From: DASRHY01 sp046765875
GTDB taxonomy: Bacteria; Actinomycetota; Actinomycetes; Propionibacteriales; Kribbellaceae
Reading direction: 5' to 3'
Length of the DNA: 5,798 nucleotides
Assembly: GCA_046765875.1 (NCBI GenBank)
Contig: JBKPSJ010000023.1
Location: 1 to 5,798, forward strand
Below the pieces are notes generated by a model. The model made no database searches, was not told the origin of the DNA, and saw only the letters and a program-made list of their open reading frames with translations. A program made the position numbers and the translations under genes. The number at the start of each line of letters is the position of its first letter. Position 1 is the stretch's first letter. Positions 5,621 through 5,798 of this stretch are shown here, piece by piece.

Positions 5621-5626
5621 TCCCCC
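5621..5626 (-). promoter_or_regulatory. Shine-Dalgarno of the small secreted protein gene
   Basis: GGGGGA on the minus strand, five bases before ATG 5615, preceded by AAA. No competing upstream in-frame start with an RBS is seen. Confidence 0.7.
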
Positions 5627-5635
5627 TTTCGGGCT

Positions 5636-5658
5636 CACCGGGCCCCGCGGTCCCGGTG
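5636..5658 (-). promoter_or_regulatory. Leader hairpin upstream of the small secreted protein gene
   Basis: CACCGGG (5636-5642) and CCCGGTG (5652-5658) form a perfect seven-pair stem with a nine-base loop, ending about ten bases before the Shine-Dalgarno. On a minus-strand transcript it would lie in the 5' leader. It could be an mRNA-stabilising stem, an operator dyad or an attenuating structure; the sequence does not decide between them. Confidence 0.45.
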
Positions 5659-5798
5659 CTTCAGCTGCCACGCTTGCACCCGCGTGATGCTTCGGGAAGG
5701 GCACGAGAGCAAGGTCTTTTGGCCCGGCGCGGTCACTCCAACACCAGCATCACTAACGGTAAGCGCGGAGTTGCTGGCAGTCCCAGACCGGGCCTTAG
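5659..5798. other. Right edge, upstream region of the small secreted gene
   Basis: The promoter of the minus-strand gene should lie here, but I find no convincing -35/-10 pair. A partly symmetric AGGTCTTTTGGCCC (5712-5725) is the only notable motif. No gene is visible up to the window end. Confidence 0.3.

Noticed and set aside
5712..5725. AGGTCTTTTGGCCC as a DosR/DevR-type operator
   Set aside because: It resembles the mycobacterial motif at only 11 of 14 positions, is about 100 bases from the gene, and stands alone; not enough to claim regulation.
1..5798. tRNA, rRNA, CRISPR array, toxin-antitoxin or phage-defence genes
   Set aside because: Read for cloverleaf ends, regular spaced repeats and small paired genes on both strands; none is present.

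Overview
The window looks like chromosomal accessory DNA from a high-GC actinomycete. The DNA is GC-rich, the GH47 precursor has a twin-arginine leader, leaders and signal peptides are Ala/Gly-rich, and the promoter-like motifs resemble TTGACR / TAGGAT. No species marker is present.

Left third (about 141-1475): an almost complete IS110-group insertion sequence. It has a long non-coding left end, a recombinase reading frame broken once by an extra G near 760, and a very short right end. The left end folds into two loops, as expected of an IS110 'bridge' RNA. All four guide segments can be read directly against the DNA at the ends of the element: 188-195 equals the left flank, 220-231 is complementary to the right flank (11 of 12), 289-297 equals the right end, and 312-318 is complementary to the left end. 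These matches fix the boundaries at a shared AT core (141-142 and 1474-1475). They also give a pre-insertion site reading CGTCTTG-AT-CACAGAGAGG. A -35 at the right end (1456-1461) and a -10 at the left end (146-151) would be brought to 17-bp spacing when the element circularises, just ahead of the RNA.

Middle (1476-3260): a stretch without a convincing gene, with three tandem ATGTCCGG units behind a Shine-Dalgarno-like sequence at the insertion point. It is followed on the minus strand by a full-length secreted glycoside hydrolase family 47 (class I alpha-1,2-mannosidase) gene with its catalytic acids conserved. That gene has its own promoter-like and RBS sequences and is transcribed toward the IS.

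Right-middle (about 3261-5060): decayed DNA. It contains a frameshifted membrane-anchored PH-domain-like gene whose expected start codon is ATC, and the C-terminal remnant of a multi-pass membrane protein. The rest shows no intact gene.

Right end (5062-5798): a minus-strand gene for a small secreted beta-rich protein of unknown function, with a good RBS, a leader hairpin and a downstream terminator-like hairpin. The GH47 enzyme and this protein are both exported, but nothing in the sequence links them into one pathway. The most informative object is the IS110 element with its readable bridge RNA.
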